A DNA stretch of 9,078 bases from assembly GCA_028277295.1 (NCBI GenBank), contig JANQGN010000618.1, positions 1 to 9,078 of the forward strand. Direction: 5' to 3'. The DNA comes from Rhodospira sp. (GTDB lineage Bacteria > Pseudomonadota > Alphaproteobacteria > Rhodospirillales > Rhodospirillaceae). Shown piece by piece: positions 1 to 8,500 of this stretch (its first letter is position 1; the number at the start of each line of letters is the position of its first letter). A program made the translations under genes and the position numbers. The notes under the pieces were generated by a model that was not told the DNA's origin, searched no databases, and was given only the letters and a program-made list of their open reading frames with translations.

Positions 1-1
1 C

Positions 2-1357
2 ATGGCGACCGATAATCGGGTGGTCTGGTCGGAAGGCATGTTCCTTCGGCCCCAGCATTTCCAGCAGGCGGATCGGAACACCGAGCGCCTGGTGCGTGGG
101 GCGACCGAGGGATTGCGGGCCCATGGTTGGGGTTTGCTGGAGGCGCAGGTCAATAGAGAGTTGCTGGGCAATGGCCGTTTCGCCTTGACCCAGGCACGCG
201 GCGTCATGCCCGACGGCACGCCCTTCTCCATCCCCGAGGACGCCGACCACCCGCCGCCCCTGGAACTGCCCGAGAGCAACCGCAACCAGGAGGTCTTCCT
301 GGCCCTGCCGGCGCGCCAGCCCGGGGGCATCGAGGTCGCCGAGGGTGCGGATTCCGAAACGGTTGCCCGCTACCGCCCGCAGGAGGCGGAAGTGGTGGAC
401 ACCGCCGGCACGGCGCAGACCATCACCGCCATGGCCGTGGCCCGGCCCCGGTTGCGGCTGGTGACCGAGACCGCCGAGCGGGCCGGGCTGATCTGCCTGG
501 GGGTGGCGCGCGTCATCGAGGTGCGCGCCGACCGCCGCGTGGTGCTGGACGACCGGTATATCCCGCCGGTGCTGGACTGCGCCGCCGCGCCCGCCCTGGC
601 CGCCTTTCGCGACGAGGCGCAGGGCTTGGTGCACAGCCGGTGCGAGGCTCTGGCCCAACGGCTGGGTGGTGGAGGGGGTGACGGAGGGGCGGCCGGGGCG
701 CGCGGCGTGGGCGACATCGCCGATTTCATGATGCTGGCCTGCCTCAACCGCGCCGGGCCGCTCCTGGCCTCCCTGTCCCAGGCCACCCGGCTGCATCCCG
801 AGGACTTCCATCGCGAGATACTGCGCCTGACCGGGGAACTGGCCACCTTCGCCGCGCCGGGGCGGCGGCCGCCGGCCTTCCCGGTCTACCGGCACGAGGA
901 CATTCGCGGCAGCCTGACGCCGGTGATGGCCGAGTTGCGCAAGTATCTGTCGGCGGTTCTGGAACAAACGGCGGTGCCCATCCCCCTGCAATTGCGCAAG
1001 TACGGCATCCGCGTGGGGGTCATCGCCGACCGCTCGCTGCTGGGCAACGCGCAGTTCGTGCTGGCGGCGCGCGCCGAGATGCCGGCCGAACAACTGCGCC
1101 GTGCCTTTCCCGCTCAGGTCAAGATCGGCCCCGTGGAGCGCATCCGTGAGCTGGTCAACGTGGCCCTGCCAGGCATTGCCGTGCGGCCGCTGCCGGTCGC
1201 GCCGCGCCAGTTGCCCTACATCGCCGGCACCACGTACTTCGATCTGGAACGCAACAACCCAATGTGGAAGGCCCTGACGACCTCCGGGGGCGTGGCGATC
1301 CACCTGGCCGGTGACTTTCCGGGGATTCAGATGGAGCTGTGGGCTATTCGCGGGTGA
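2..1357 (+). CDS. tssK: Type VI secretion baseplate protein TssK
   Basis: TssK is the cytoplasmic T6SS baseplate subunit that ties the TssF/TssG wedge to the cytoplasmic parts of the TssL/TssM membrane complex. The 451-residue product has the family's usual length. Near the N-terminus (residues 7-28) it shows the hallmark VVWSEGMFLRPQHFQQ, and the C-terminal head domain ends with the family signature: TYFDLERNNPMW at 411-422, then HLAGDFPG and ELWAIRG. The ATG at base 2 places the signature at the normal distance from the start, so the gene is probably complete although its ribosome binding site lies outside the window. A Gly/Ala-rich stretch at residues 222-237 sits in the middle of the protein and looks like an extended loop. 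tssL follows after 69 bases in the same reading frame. The family assignment is very secure; the role is taken from the family. Confidence 0.96.
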   Translation: MATDNRVVWSEGMFLRPQHFQQADRNTERLVRGATEGLRAHGWGLLEAQVNRELLGNGRFALTQARGVMPDGTPFSIPEDADHPPPLELPESNRNQEVFLALPARQPGGIEVAEGADSETVARYRPQEAEVVDTAGTAQTITAMAVARPRLRLVTETAERAGLICLGVARVIEVRADRRVVLDDRYIPPVLDCAAAPALAAFRDEAQGLVHSRCEALAQRLGGGGGDGGAAGARGVGDIADFMMLACLNRAGPLLASLSQATRLHPEDFHREILRLTGELATFAAPGRRPPAFPVYRHEDIRGSLTPVMAELRKYLSAVLEQTAVPIPLQLRKYGIRVGVIADRSLLGNAQFVLAARAEMPAEQLRRAFPAQVKIGPVERIRELVNVALPGIAVRPLPVAPRQLPYIAGTTYFDLERNNPMWKALTTSGGVAIHLAGDFPGIQMELWAIRG

Positions 1358-1426
1358 CGGCCGGCCGGACACGGCGAGACGGCGCCCGCCGGGCAGGGCG
1401 AGACGACGAAGGACGCGACCTCGGAT
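1358..1426 (+). other. tssK-tssL spacer, probable leader of tssL
   Basis: This 69-base spacer shares its frame with tssK and tssL, and no ATG, GTG or TTG occurs in that frame before 1427, so the tssL start is unambiguous. A possible Shine-Dalgarno, GAAGGA at 1408-1413, lies 13 bases before the ATG, which is rather far. The 9-base word GGCGAGACG occurs twice (1373-1381 and 1397-1405). A GCCCG/CGGGC inverted repeat at 1384-1394 has a one-base loop and no T-run, so it is not a credible terminator. I see no promoter. The most likely reading is a spacer within one operon. Confidence 0.5.
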
Positions 1427-3568
1427 ATGAACGCCGACGATCCCTTTGGCGACGAGACCGACGCGGATGGCGAGAACACCGTCTTCCAGCGCCGGGATCG
1501 CCGTCCCGATCCCTTCGCGGGCGGGGGACCCGGTGCGGATGGTGTGTCGCCGCTGGCCGGCGCGACCGCGACCGCGGCCGGCGGTCCCGGGGGCGACGCG
1601 GGGGCGGGCGCTGACCAGGGGGTCGATCCCGACGCCACGGTGATGATGCCCGGCGGCGGCGGCCAGGCGCACCTCGACGCCCTGCTGACCGCTCTGGAGA
1701 CCGCGCGGGCCACGGCGGCGGCGGACACCAAGGCGGCGGAGACCGGGCGCGTGGAGCTGGACCCGACGCCGGCGCGGGCGTTGCCCAATGCGCCTCGGCC
1801 ACCCTCGGGCCGTCCCGCGCCATCCCCGCCATTGCCTGAGGCGCCGGGAGGGGGCGGGCCGGCGGCCGGGCCGGGACTCATCGGCGACGACTGGGACGCG
1901 CCCGGTGGGGGGACGCTGAGCCGGTCCGGCGCGCCAAGCCCTCATCCGTCACCGCCACCGACGTCGCCATCATCGCCACCTCCGCCACCTCCGCCACGGC
2001 CACCACCACCACCACCGCCACCACCACTGCCCGTGGCGGCCCCTCCGCCGCCGCCGGCCCAGGCGGACGCGCCACGTGTCGGGCCGGCCGAGCATGCGGA
2101 GGCCACCCTGTTCGGCGCCGCCGCCGGTGAGCCCGGCCCCTTCACGCAACCCGAGCCCGCGCCGGCCCCGACGCCCGCGCCGCCGCCCACGCGTGCCCAG
2201 GCCGGCGAGCCGCGTCGGGTGTTTGTGCCGGGGCGCCATCGTGACGCCGACACCCTGGATGATGACTCCCTGGTCGGCGCCGGGCTCAATCCCTTGCTTG
2301 GTAATGCCACGGCGCTGCTCGCCCTGGCCGCGCGCCTGCGCGACGGTCCGGGTGTCGCCGACCTGGACGGCCTGCGCGAACGGGTCATCGCCGAGGTGCG
2401 GCGCTTCGATCAAGGGGCGTTGGCGGCTGGTTTGGCCCCCGAAGACGTGCGCATGGCCCGCTATGCGATCTGCGCCACCGTCGATGACCTGATCCTGTCC
2501 ACCGAGTGGGGCGCGGCCAGCGGCTGGGCCGGGCGGAGCCTGGTGAGCACGATCTACAGCGAGACCTGGGGCGGCGAACGCTTCTTCGACATCCTCGATC
2601 ATCTGTTGACCCGTCCCGGCAACAATCTGGAGGTTCTCGAACTGATGGCGGTGTGCCTGGCCCTGGGCTTCGTCGGCAAGTACCGGGTCATGCCCCAGGG
2701 GCAATCCGAACTGGCCGAGGTGCGCGATAATCTGTTCCGCACCTTGCGCCAGTTGCGCGGTGACTTCGATCGCGCCTTGTCGCCCCACTGGCGGGGCCTG
2801 GAGATGGCGCACAAGCCACCGCCGTCCAGCCTGGTTCCGCTGCTGGTGGCGGCCATCGTGGCGGTCGGCCTGGCGATTCTGTACATGGTGTTGAGCGCCA
2901 CCCTGACGGCCCGCACCGAGGTCGTGACCCGCGACCTGATCGAGGCGGTGCCCGTCGGGCCGCCCTCGATCCTGCGGCCGGAGGTGGCGCCGCCTCCCCT
3001 GCCGGCGCCGGTGGTCACGCCCTCGGTCGGCCTGTACGACCGCCTGTCCATGGCCCTGGCGCCGGAAATCGCCCTGCGGCAGCTTGAACTGGTGCGCGAC
3101 GACCAGATGGTCACGCTGCGTTTGCTGGGGGGCGGTACCTTTGCCTCGGCGACCGCCACCGTGCGGGACAGCGACATGCCGCTCTTGCAGCGGATCGGCG
3201 TGGTCCTGGAGCGGGAACGGGGGCCGGTGGTGGTGGTGGGTCACACCGACAGCCAGCCCATCCGCACCGCGCGGTTCCCCAGCAACTACGACCTCTCGCT
3301 GGCGCGCGCGACGGCGGTGGTCGCGGTCCTCGGCGAGGAGATCAGCGATCCCACCCGGCTGCGGGCCGAGGGTGCCGCCGACCGGGATCCCCTGGCCAGC
3401 AACGCCACGCGCGAGGGCCGCGCCCGCAACCGCCGCATCGAGATCGTTGTGCCGGAGACGGCGGCGGCCAGCGCGCCGTCGGGATCGCCCGCCGCGTCCG
3501 AGGCGACGGGGCCGGGCCGTGAGCCCAGCGCGGTCTACCAGGCTCCGCCCGGCGCTGGCGGCGGTTAG
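1427..3568 (+). CDS. tssL: TssL with DotU domain and C-terminal OmpA-like peptidoglycan-binding domain
   Basis: TssL is an inner-membrane T6SS protein that binds TssM and the baseplate; forms with an OmpA-like domain also grip the cell wall. The 713-residue product has five parts. Residues 1-280 are low-complexity and rich in Asp, Gly, Ala and Pro, with a near-continuous proline run at 184-200. The DotU/IcmH domain spans about 286-460 (it starts GLNPLLGNA and includes TVDDLILSTEWG, GGERFFDIL and GFVGKYRV). One hydrophobic helix lies at about 469-490. A Pro-rich periplasmic linker follows at about 510-535. The OmpA-like domain spans about 560-675, with GHTDSQPI, FPSNYDLSLARA and ARNRRIEIVV. 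D608 and R627 occupy the positions that bind diaminopimelate in OmpA-type domains. The last 38 residues are again Ala/Pro/Gly-rich. The N-terminal extension is much longer than in typical TssL and holds three Thr-Val/Leu motifs (T18, T71, T227). Domain calls are secure; the role of the extension is unknown. Confidence 0.95.
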   Translation: MNADDPFGDETDADGENTVFQRRDRRPDPFAGGGPGADGVSPLAGATATAAGGPGGDAGAGADQGVDPDATVMMPGGGGQAHLDALLTALETARATAAADTKAAETGRVELDPTPARALPNAPRPPSGRPAPSPPLPEAPGGGGPAAGPGLIGDDWDAPGGGTLSRSGAPSPHPSPPPTSPSSPPPPPPPRPPPPPPPPPLPVAAPPPPPAQADAPRVGPAEHAEATLFGAAAGEPGPFTQPEPAPAPTPAPPPTRAQAGEPRRVFVPGRHRDADTLDDDSLVGAGLNPLLGNATALLALAARLRDGPGVADLDGLRERVIAEVRRFDQGALAAGLAPEDVRMARYAICATVDDLILSTEWGAASGWAGRSLVSTIYSETWGGERFFDILDHLLTRPGNNLEVLELMAVCLALGFVGKYRVMPQGQSELAEVRDNLFRTLRQLRGDFDRALSPHWRGLEMAHKPPPSSLVPLLVAAIVAVGLAILYMVLSATLTARTEVVTRDLIEAVPVGPPSILRPEVAPPPLPAPVVTPSVGLYDRLSMALAPEIALRQLELVRDDQMVTLRLLGGGTFASATATVRDSDMPLLQRIGVVLERERGPVVVVGHTDSQPIRTARFPSNYDLSLARATAVVAVLGEEISDPTRLRAEGAADRDPLASNATREGRARNRRIEIVVPETAAASAPSGSPAASEATGPGREPSAVYQAPPGAGGG
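1976..2026 (+). repeat. CCN trinucleotide tract encoding polyproline in tssL
   Basis: Codons 184-200 of tssL are all proline except one arginine (191) and are dominated by CCA, with some CCG and CCT. CCA is scarce elsewhere in this G/C-ending window, so the run looks like a local trinucleotide expansion. Changes in whole repeat units would alter the length of the disordered cytoplasmic region without breaking the frame. The opposite strand reads as GTGG-type repeats and contributes to long spurious antisense reading frames. Confidence 0.7.
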
Positions 3569-3583
3569 GGCGGGGGCGGGATC

Positions 3584-5590
3584 ATGGGACCCACCATGGC
3601 GGGACGCGGCACGGGACCCTTGCCCGATCGTGATTGCGGGTACCAGCCGGGCCAGCCGGGAACGCCCGCCCCGTCCGCGCCGGGGCCGGTTGGCGCCGGT
3701 GGTTCCGAGCCTGTTCTCTGGGTCTCGCCGGAGGATCGTCCGGGATCGGACTCCGTGCCCGTCCGGGTGCCCGCGCCCGGCGCCGGGCCGACTCCGGCGA
3801 CGGTGACGCGCGCACGGCTGCTCTCCTGGCTGCGCCGTGACCTGAGCCGCGTGCATCGCCTGTTGCGCCGGGGGACCGCCACAGGCGGGCGCGGATCACC
3901 CTACCGGCTGCCCTGGATCCTGGTGATGGGGCCGCCGCGCGCCGGCAAGACCCAGGTCGTGGCCCGCGCCGGCCTGACGTTCCCGGACGATGCGCTGCGC
4001 GGCGGCCGTCAGGACGACACCGGCCGCACCCTGGGGGCCTGCGTGTGGCTGGGTGACCGGGCGGTGATGGTCGACACGGCCGGGGCGTTGGTGGCCGATC
4101 TGGCGGCGGACGCGGACGCCCCGGGGGGCGCGGCCCGGGGGGCGCGCCTGTGGCGCGCCTTGCTGCAAAGGCTGCGCGACGAGCGTCCGGTCCAGCCGCT
4201 CAACGCCGTGGTCCTCGCGCTGCCCTTGCCGTGGCTCACGGCCAGCACCCACGATCGGCGCGAGGCCGCCGCCCGCGTGCTGCGGCAGCGCCTGGAGGCG
4301 GCTTACCGGGTCACCGGCCGGCGCCTGCCTGTCTACGTGTGGCTGACCCAGGTCGACCGCCTGGTGGGCTTCCATGCCACCTTCGAGACGCTTGGGGGGC
4401 GGGAGCGCGAGCAGGTGTGGGGCTTCTCCCTGCCGCTGGCGGTGCCGGGCGCCGAGGATACCGCCCTGGCCGTGGTGCCAGCGCGTCTTGACGGCCTTGT
4501 CCAGCGGCTCAACGCCCGTCTGCTGGAACGCCTGCACCAGGATCCGGGCATGCGTCAGGGCGCGGCCATCTGGGCCTTTCCGACGCAGGTCGCCGGCCTG
4601 AGCGGGCCCCTTGAGCATATGATGGACGCTCTGTTTCGGGGGGCCGCCTGGCAGGAAAGGCTGCTGCCCCGGGCCGTGCATTTTGTCTCGGGCGGAGTCG
4701 GGGGACCCGTTGTCGACCGGCTGGGCGCCGTGCTGGCCCGCCGCTTCGCGCTGGAGGATCCATCAGAGGCCGCGCCGGCGGCGGCGGATCTGGCGGCGTA
4801 TCGCGTCCACGATCCCGATCGGGGCTGGTTCGTGGGCCGGGCGTTGGGAACCGTGATCCTTGGCGAGGCCGGCCTGGTGGCCGGACCGCCCGGGCGCAGC
4901 CGGGCGCGGGTCTGGCGCAACCGCCTGGCCTGGGTGGCCGGCCTGGTGGTGCTGGGCGTGGGGGTGGCGCTGTGGGGAAAAAGCCTGCTGGGCAATCACG
5001 CCCTGCTGGACCGCGCCGAGGCGGTGACCGACACGGTGCGGGGGCAGGTCCATGGACTGGCCATCAGTGGCGTCGATGACACCGACTTCGCCGCCATTCT
5101 GCCGCCGCTGGACACCCTGCGGACCATGCCCCTTGGACCGCAGAGGGGCGCTGGTCCGGCGTCCTGGATGCTGACCCTGGGCCTGTACCAGGGGTATGCG
5201 GTGCATGATGCCGCCGAAACCGCCTACGCCGATGCCCTGCGGCGCCTGCTGGGGCCGCGCCTGCTGCTGGCGCTGGAGCGTCAGTTGACCGCGTCCGGTG
5301 ATCCCGCCGTTACCGCCGTTGCCGCCGAGGCTAACGACCGGCGTTTGGCCATGGCCGCCTATCTGATGCTCGGCGACCGGCGCGCCTTCGACGGCGAGGT
5401 GGTCTGGCGCTGGCTGGAAACCCTGGCCCAGAGGGCGCTGCCCGGCGCCACCCCCGAGGCCGAGGACGCCCGGCGCCGTCTGCTGCGTCATGCCGCCGCG
5501 TGGCTGGCCCTGGGGCCACCCCCCATGACCCTGATCCCGGCCCTGGAGAATCACGCCCGCGTGGTCCTCGGCCCGGGGGGGAGGTGGTGA
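3584..5590 (+). CDS. Short TssM/IcmF-like P-loop membrane protein (TssM paralogue)
   Basis: This 668-residue protein is clearly related to the tssM product that follows but covers only about half of it. Residues 1-100 are Pro/Gly/Ala-rich with no membrane helix. The NTPase domain has a Walker A motif GPPRAGKT at 116-123, a switch-like VDTAGAL around 163-169, and TQVDRLVGF from 255, where GTPase-like folds have (N/T)KxD. One hydrophobic helix lies at about 447-466, followed by some 200 residues including YLMLGDRRAF, which matches YLMLGQRGAL in TssM. The protein then stops, so it lacks the two-helix N-terminal hairpin and the distal periplasmic and C-terminal beta-domain of canonical TssM. The ATG at 3584 is 15 bases after the tssL stop with only a weak G-rich ribosome site; another ATG at 3596 or the GTG at 3803 are alternatives, since the low-complexity start is not conserved-looking. 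Likely topology is a cytoplasmic NTPase with a short periplasmic part. I infer a partner or regulator of TssM; the function is not known to me. Confidence 0.85.
   Translation: MGPTMAGRGTGPLPDRDCGYQPGQPGTPAPSAPGPVGAGGSEPVLWVSPEDRPGSDSVPVRVPAPGAGPTPATVTRARLLSWLRRDLSRVHRLLRRGTATGGRGSPYRLPWILVMGPPRAGKTQVVARAGLTFPDDALRGGRQDDTGRTLGACVWLGDRAVMVDTAGALVADLAADADAPGGAARGARLWRALLQRLRDERPVQPLNAVVLALPLPWLTASTHDRREAAARVLRQRLEAAYRVTGRRLPVYVWLTQVDRLVGFHATFETLGGREREQVWGFSLPLAVPGAEDTALAVVPARLDGLVQRLNARLLERLHQDPGMRQGAAIWAFPTQVAGLSGPLEHMMDALFRGAAWQERLLPRAVHFVSGGVGGPVVDRLGAVLARRFALEDPSEAAPAAADLAAYRVHDPDRGWFVGRALGTVILGEAGLVAGPPGRSRARVWRNRLAWVAGLVVLGVGVALWGKSLLGNHALLDRAEAVTDTVRGQVHGLAISGVDDTDFAAILPPLDTLRTMPLGPQRGAGPASWMLTLGLYQGYAVHDAAETAYADALRRLLGPRLLLALERQLTASGDPAVTAVAAEANDRRLAMAAYLMLGDRRAFDGEVVWRWLETLAQRALPGATPEAEDARRRLLRHAAAWLALGPPPMTLIPALENHARVVLGPGGRW
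5580..5585 (+). promoter_or_regulatory. Shine-Dalgarno of tssM, inside the upstream gene
   Basis: GGAGGT lies seven bases before the ATG at 5593 and within the last codons of the short TssM-like gene, whose TGA ends at 5590. It is the best ribosome binding site in the window and fixes the tssM start. Overlap with the upstream coding end suggests translational coupling between the two TssM-type proteins. Confidence 0.75.
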
Positions 5591-5592
5591 TC

Positions 5593-8500
5593 ATGGGTGT
5601 GCTGACGGCGATTGGCCGGGCCTTGATCTCGCTGTGGTTCCTGACGCTGCTGCTGGCGCTGGGACTCGGCGTCGCGGTGTGGATGGTCGGGCCGATGGTG
5701 TCGGTGGGCGAGGCCAGGCCCTTCGACGCGGCGTCGGTTCGTTTCGCCACCGCGCTTGGCCTGCTCGTGCTGTGGGGGCTTGTCAACCTTCTGGTCCTGT
5801 CGCGCCGGGCCAGCGCGGCCGCGGCCGGCACCGCCGAGGCGGGTCCCGACGATGCGGCCGAGGCCGAGACGGCCGCCAGCGCCGAGTCCACGGGCCAGGT
5901 GCCGCCGGCCGCCGAGGACGAGGTACGCTTGATGCGTTTCACCCAGGATCGGGCCATGGGGGTGCTGCGCCGGGCCCGTATCCCACGCCCCTGGTCCGAC
6001 CGGCTGCTCGACCGCTTCACGCGCCGCCATGCCTATGTGTTGCCCTGGTACCTGCTGCTGGGGCCGTCTGGGGCCGGCAAGACGACGTTGCTGAAGGGCG
6101 CTGGGGTGCCGTTGCCCCATGCCGGGCGGGTGGGGCGCACCGCCCGGGCCGGCGGCCTGGGCGCCGACGGCGCCGCTGTCCCCACGGAGTCGGTGGACTG
6201 GTGGCTGACCGACCGCGCGGTGTTCATCGATCCCGCCGGGCGCCTGTTGACCCAGGATCGAGACCCGGCGGTGGACGCCGCCGTCTGGCGCGGGTTCCTG
6301 GACTTGCTGAAGGGCGCGCGGCCGCGTCAGCCGCTGAACGGCGTCATCGTCGCCCTGGATCCGCTGGCCCTGGCGGCCCTGGCCGAGGCCGACCGGCGCG
6401 AGGCCGCGCTCGCGCTGCGCCAGCGCCTGGCCGACATGGACCGCCGGTTTGGCCTGCGGGTCCCCATCTATGTGGTGTTCACCCATATGGACCGGCTGGC
6501 GGGCTTCGAGGCGTTCTTCGACACCCTGAGCCCGGAGGACCGGGGCCAGGTCTGGGGCCACACCCTGCCGCCCGACGATGGGCGTGGCGACGCCGGGGTG
6601 GTGGATCAGGTGGGACCAGCCTACGATGCTCTGCTGCGACGGCTCAACGACCGTCTGATTGAGCGCATGCACCGCGAACCGGACGTTCGCTGGCGTGGCC
6701 TGGTGATGGGCTTCCCGGCGCAGCTGGCGACCTTGCGGCCCGTGATCGTGGGCTTTCTGGACGACGCCTTCGCCCCCAACCGATTCGAGGACCGCGCGCT
6801 GCTGCGTGGCTTCTATCTGGCCAGCGCCACCCAGGCTGGTCCCAGCGAGGATCGCCTGCTGCCCAGCCTGGCCGCGCTGTTCGGGCTGGACGGGCGCTTT
6901 TCGTCGGGTGGGGCGAGGGTCCTGGGTGGGCAGCGGCGCGGCTTCTTCCTGTCTTCCCTGGTGCGGCGGGTGATGTTGAGCGAGGCCAACCTCGCCGGCC
7001 TGGACACGGGGCGCGAGCGGCGCCAGCGCCGCCTGGAGGCGGGGCTCGTCACCGCCGTCGTGCTGGTGGGCGCGCTGCTGGCGGCCTGGATGGTGCGGGC
7101 GTCATTGAGCACCGGCCATCTTCTGGCGCGCATGGACGACACGGCGGCCCGGGCGACGGCACAGGCCGAGGACCTGCCCGGCCGTCAGGTGACCGATGCG
7201 CGCGTGGCCGATGCCCTGGCGGCCCTGGTGACCCTGCGTGACGCGCCCGTGGGGTGGGCCGAGCGGCAGCGGCGCTGGCTTCCGGTCAGTCTGGACGTGG
7301 GCCTGTCGCGCGACGCGGCCCTGGAGGCGGCGGCCGTGCGCGCCTATCGCGACGGCCTGGAAACGCTGTTGCTGCCCCGCCTGCTGCGCCGCCTGGAGGG
7401 GCAGATCCGCGCCGCCGCCAGCCAGCCCGATTACCAGTTCGCGGCCCTCAAGGTGTATCTCATGCTCGGCCAGCGTGGTGCCCTGGATCCGGACGTCCTG
7501 GCCACGTGGTACCAGCTGGACGCGCGCCGCCTCTATCCCGCCACGGAGCAGACCGGCCAGCGTCCCGCGTTGCCCAGCACCGTGGCGGCGCTGGTCGCCG
7601 AGCCCTTCCCCAAGGTGAACCTCGACGACGACCTGATCAACGAGACGCGTCTGGTTCTTGCCAGGCACACCCCGGCCCAGCGGGGTTATGACCTGCTGAT
7701 GGACCTGCCCGATGTCCAGGACCTGCCCACCTGGCGGGTGGACGAGGCCGCCGGCCCGCTGGCCTCCCGGGCCCTGGTGCGCGCCTCCGGGCAGCCGCTG
7801 GCCGCCGGTCTGCCAGGCCGATATACCTACGACGGCTATCACGGGACCGTGACGCCCGCCGTGGGCGCGGTGGCCGATACGGTCCTCGACGACGCCTGGG
7901 TGATGGGCGAGACGATCCCGCTCGCCGCGCGCCCCGGGGCCAAGGCGCGGCTGTCCGACGATATCCTGGCGCTGGTTCTGGCGGACTACGGCGACCGCTG
8001 GGACCGGCTGCTCGCCGACGTGTCGGTGATGCCCTTCGCCAGCGTTGACCAGGCCCTGGATGTTCTGAACACCCTGGGGGACGCGCGCTCGCCCCTGGCG
8101 CTCTTCCTGCGGGCGGCGGCCGTCGAGACTACGCTCGTCCCCGGACCGGAGGGCGTGGATGCCGGCGCCGTGGCCGACGCGGCCAGCGCCGCGCCGGGGC
8201 GCGCCGGGTCGGCGGTGCAGCGGGTCACCTCCTCCCGCCTGGTGGGCGCGGCGGCGGCCCTGAGCGGCGGCGGACAGGAATCCCCGCCTCCGCCCGGTCA
8301 GGTGATCAATGATCGTTTCGCCGACCTGCACCGGCTGGTCACAGCGCCGGGTGAGGGGGCGGCGGCGCCCATCGATGCCCTCACCGAGGGCTTCAAGGCC
8401 ATGTACGACCAGTTCAACCGCGCCGCCCTGGCCCCGGATCAGGGGCAGGCGCTGCTGGCCCAGTTGAATGCGGTGGACCAGGGACCGACTCCCGTGGCGC

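Noticed and set aside
1384..1394. Small GC inverted repeat between tssK and tssL as a terminator
   Set aside because: The stem is five bases with a one-base loop and no following T-run; such repeats are common by chance at this G+C.
1970..3856. 628-residue minus-strand open frame opposite tssL
   Set aside because: It is antisense to the DotU and OmpA domains, has His/Arg/Gly-rich composition and spans the tssL/short-gene junction. It is a mirror of the coding strand.
5634..6662. 342-residue plus-strand frame inside tssM
   Set aside because: It is a shifted frame of the tssM NTPase region, with Arg/Gly/Ala-rich product and no domain.
5551..6672. 373-residue minus-strand frame at the tssM 5' end
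   Set aside because: It is antisense to the tssM hairpin and P-loop region and shows no domain or ribosome site.
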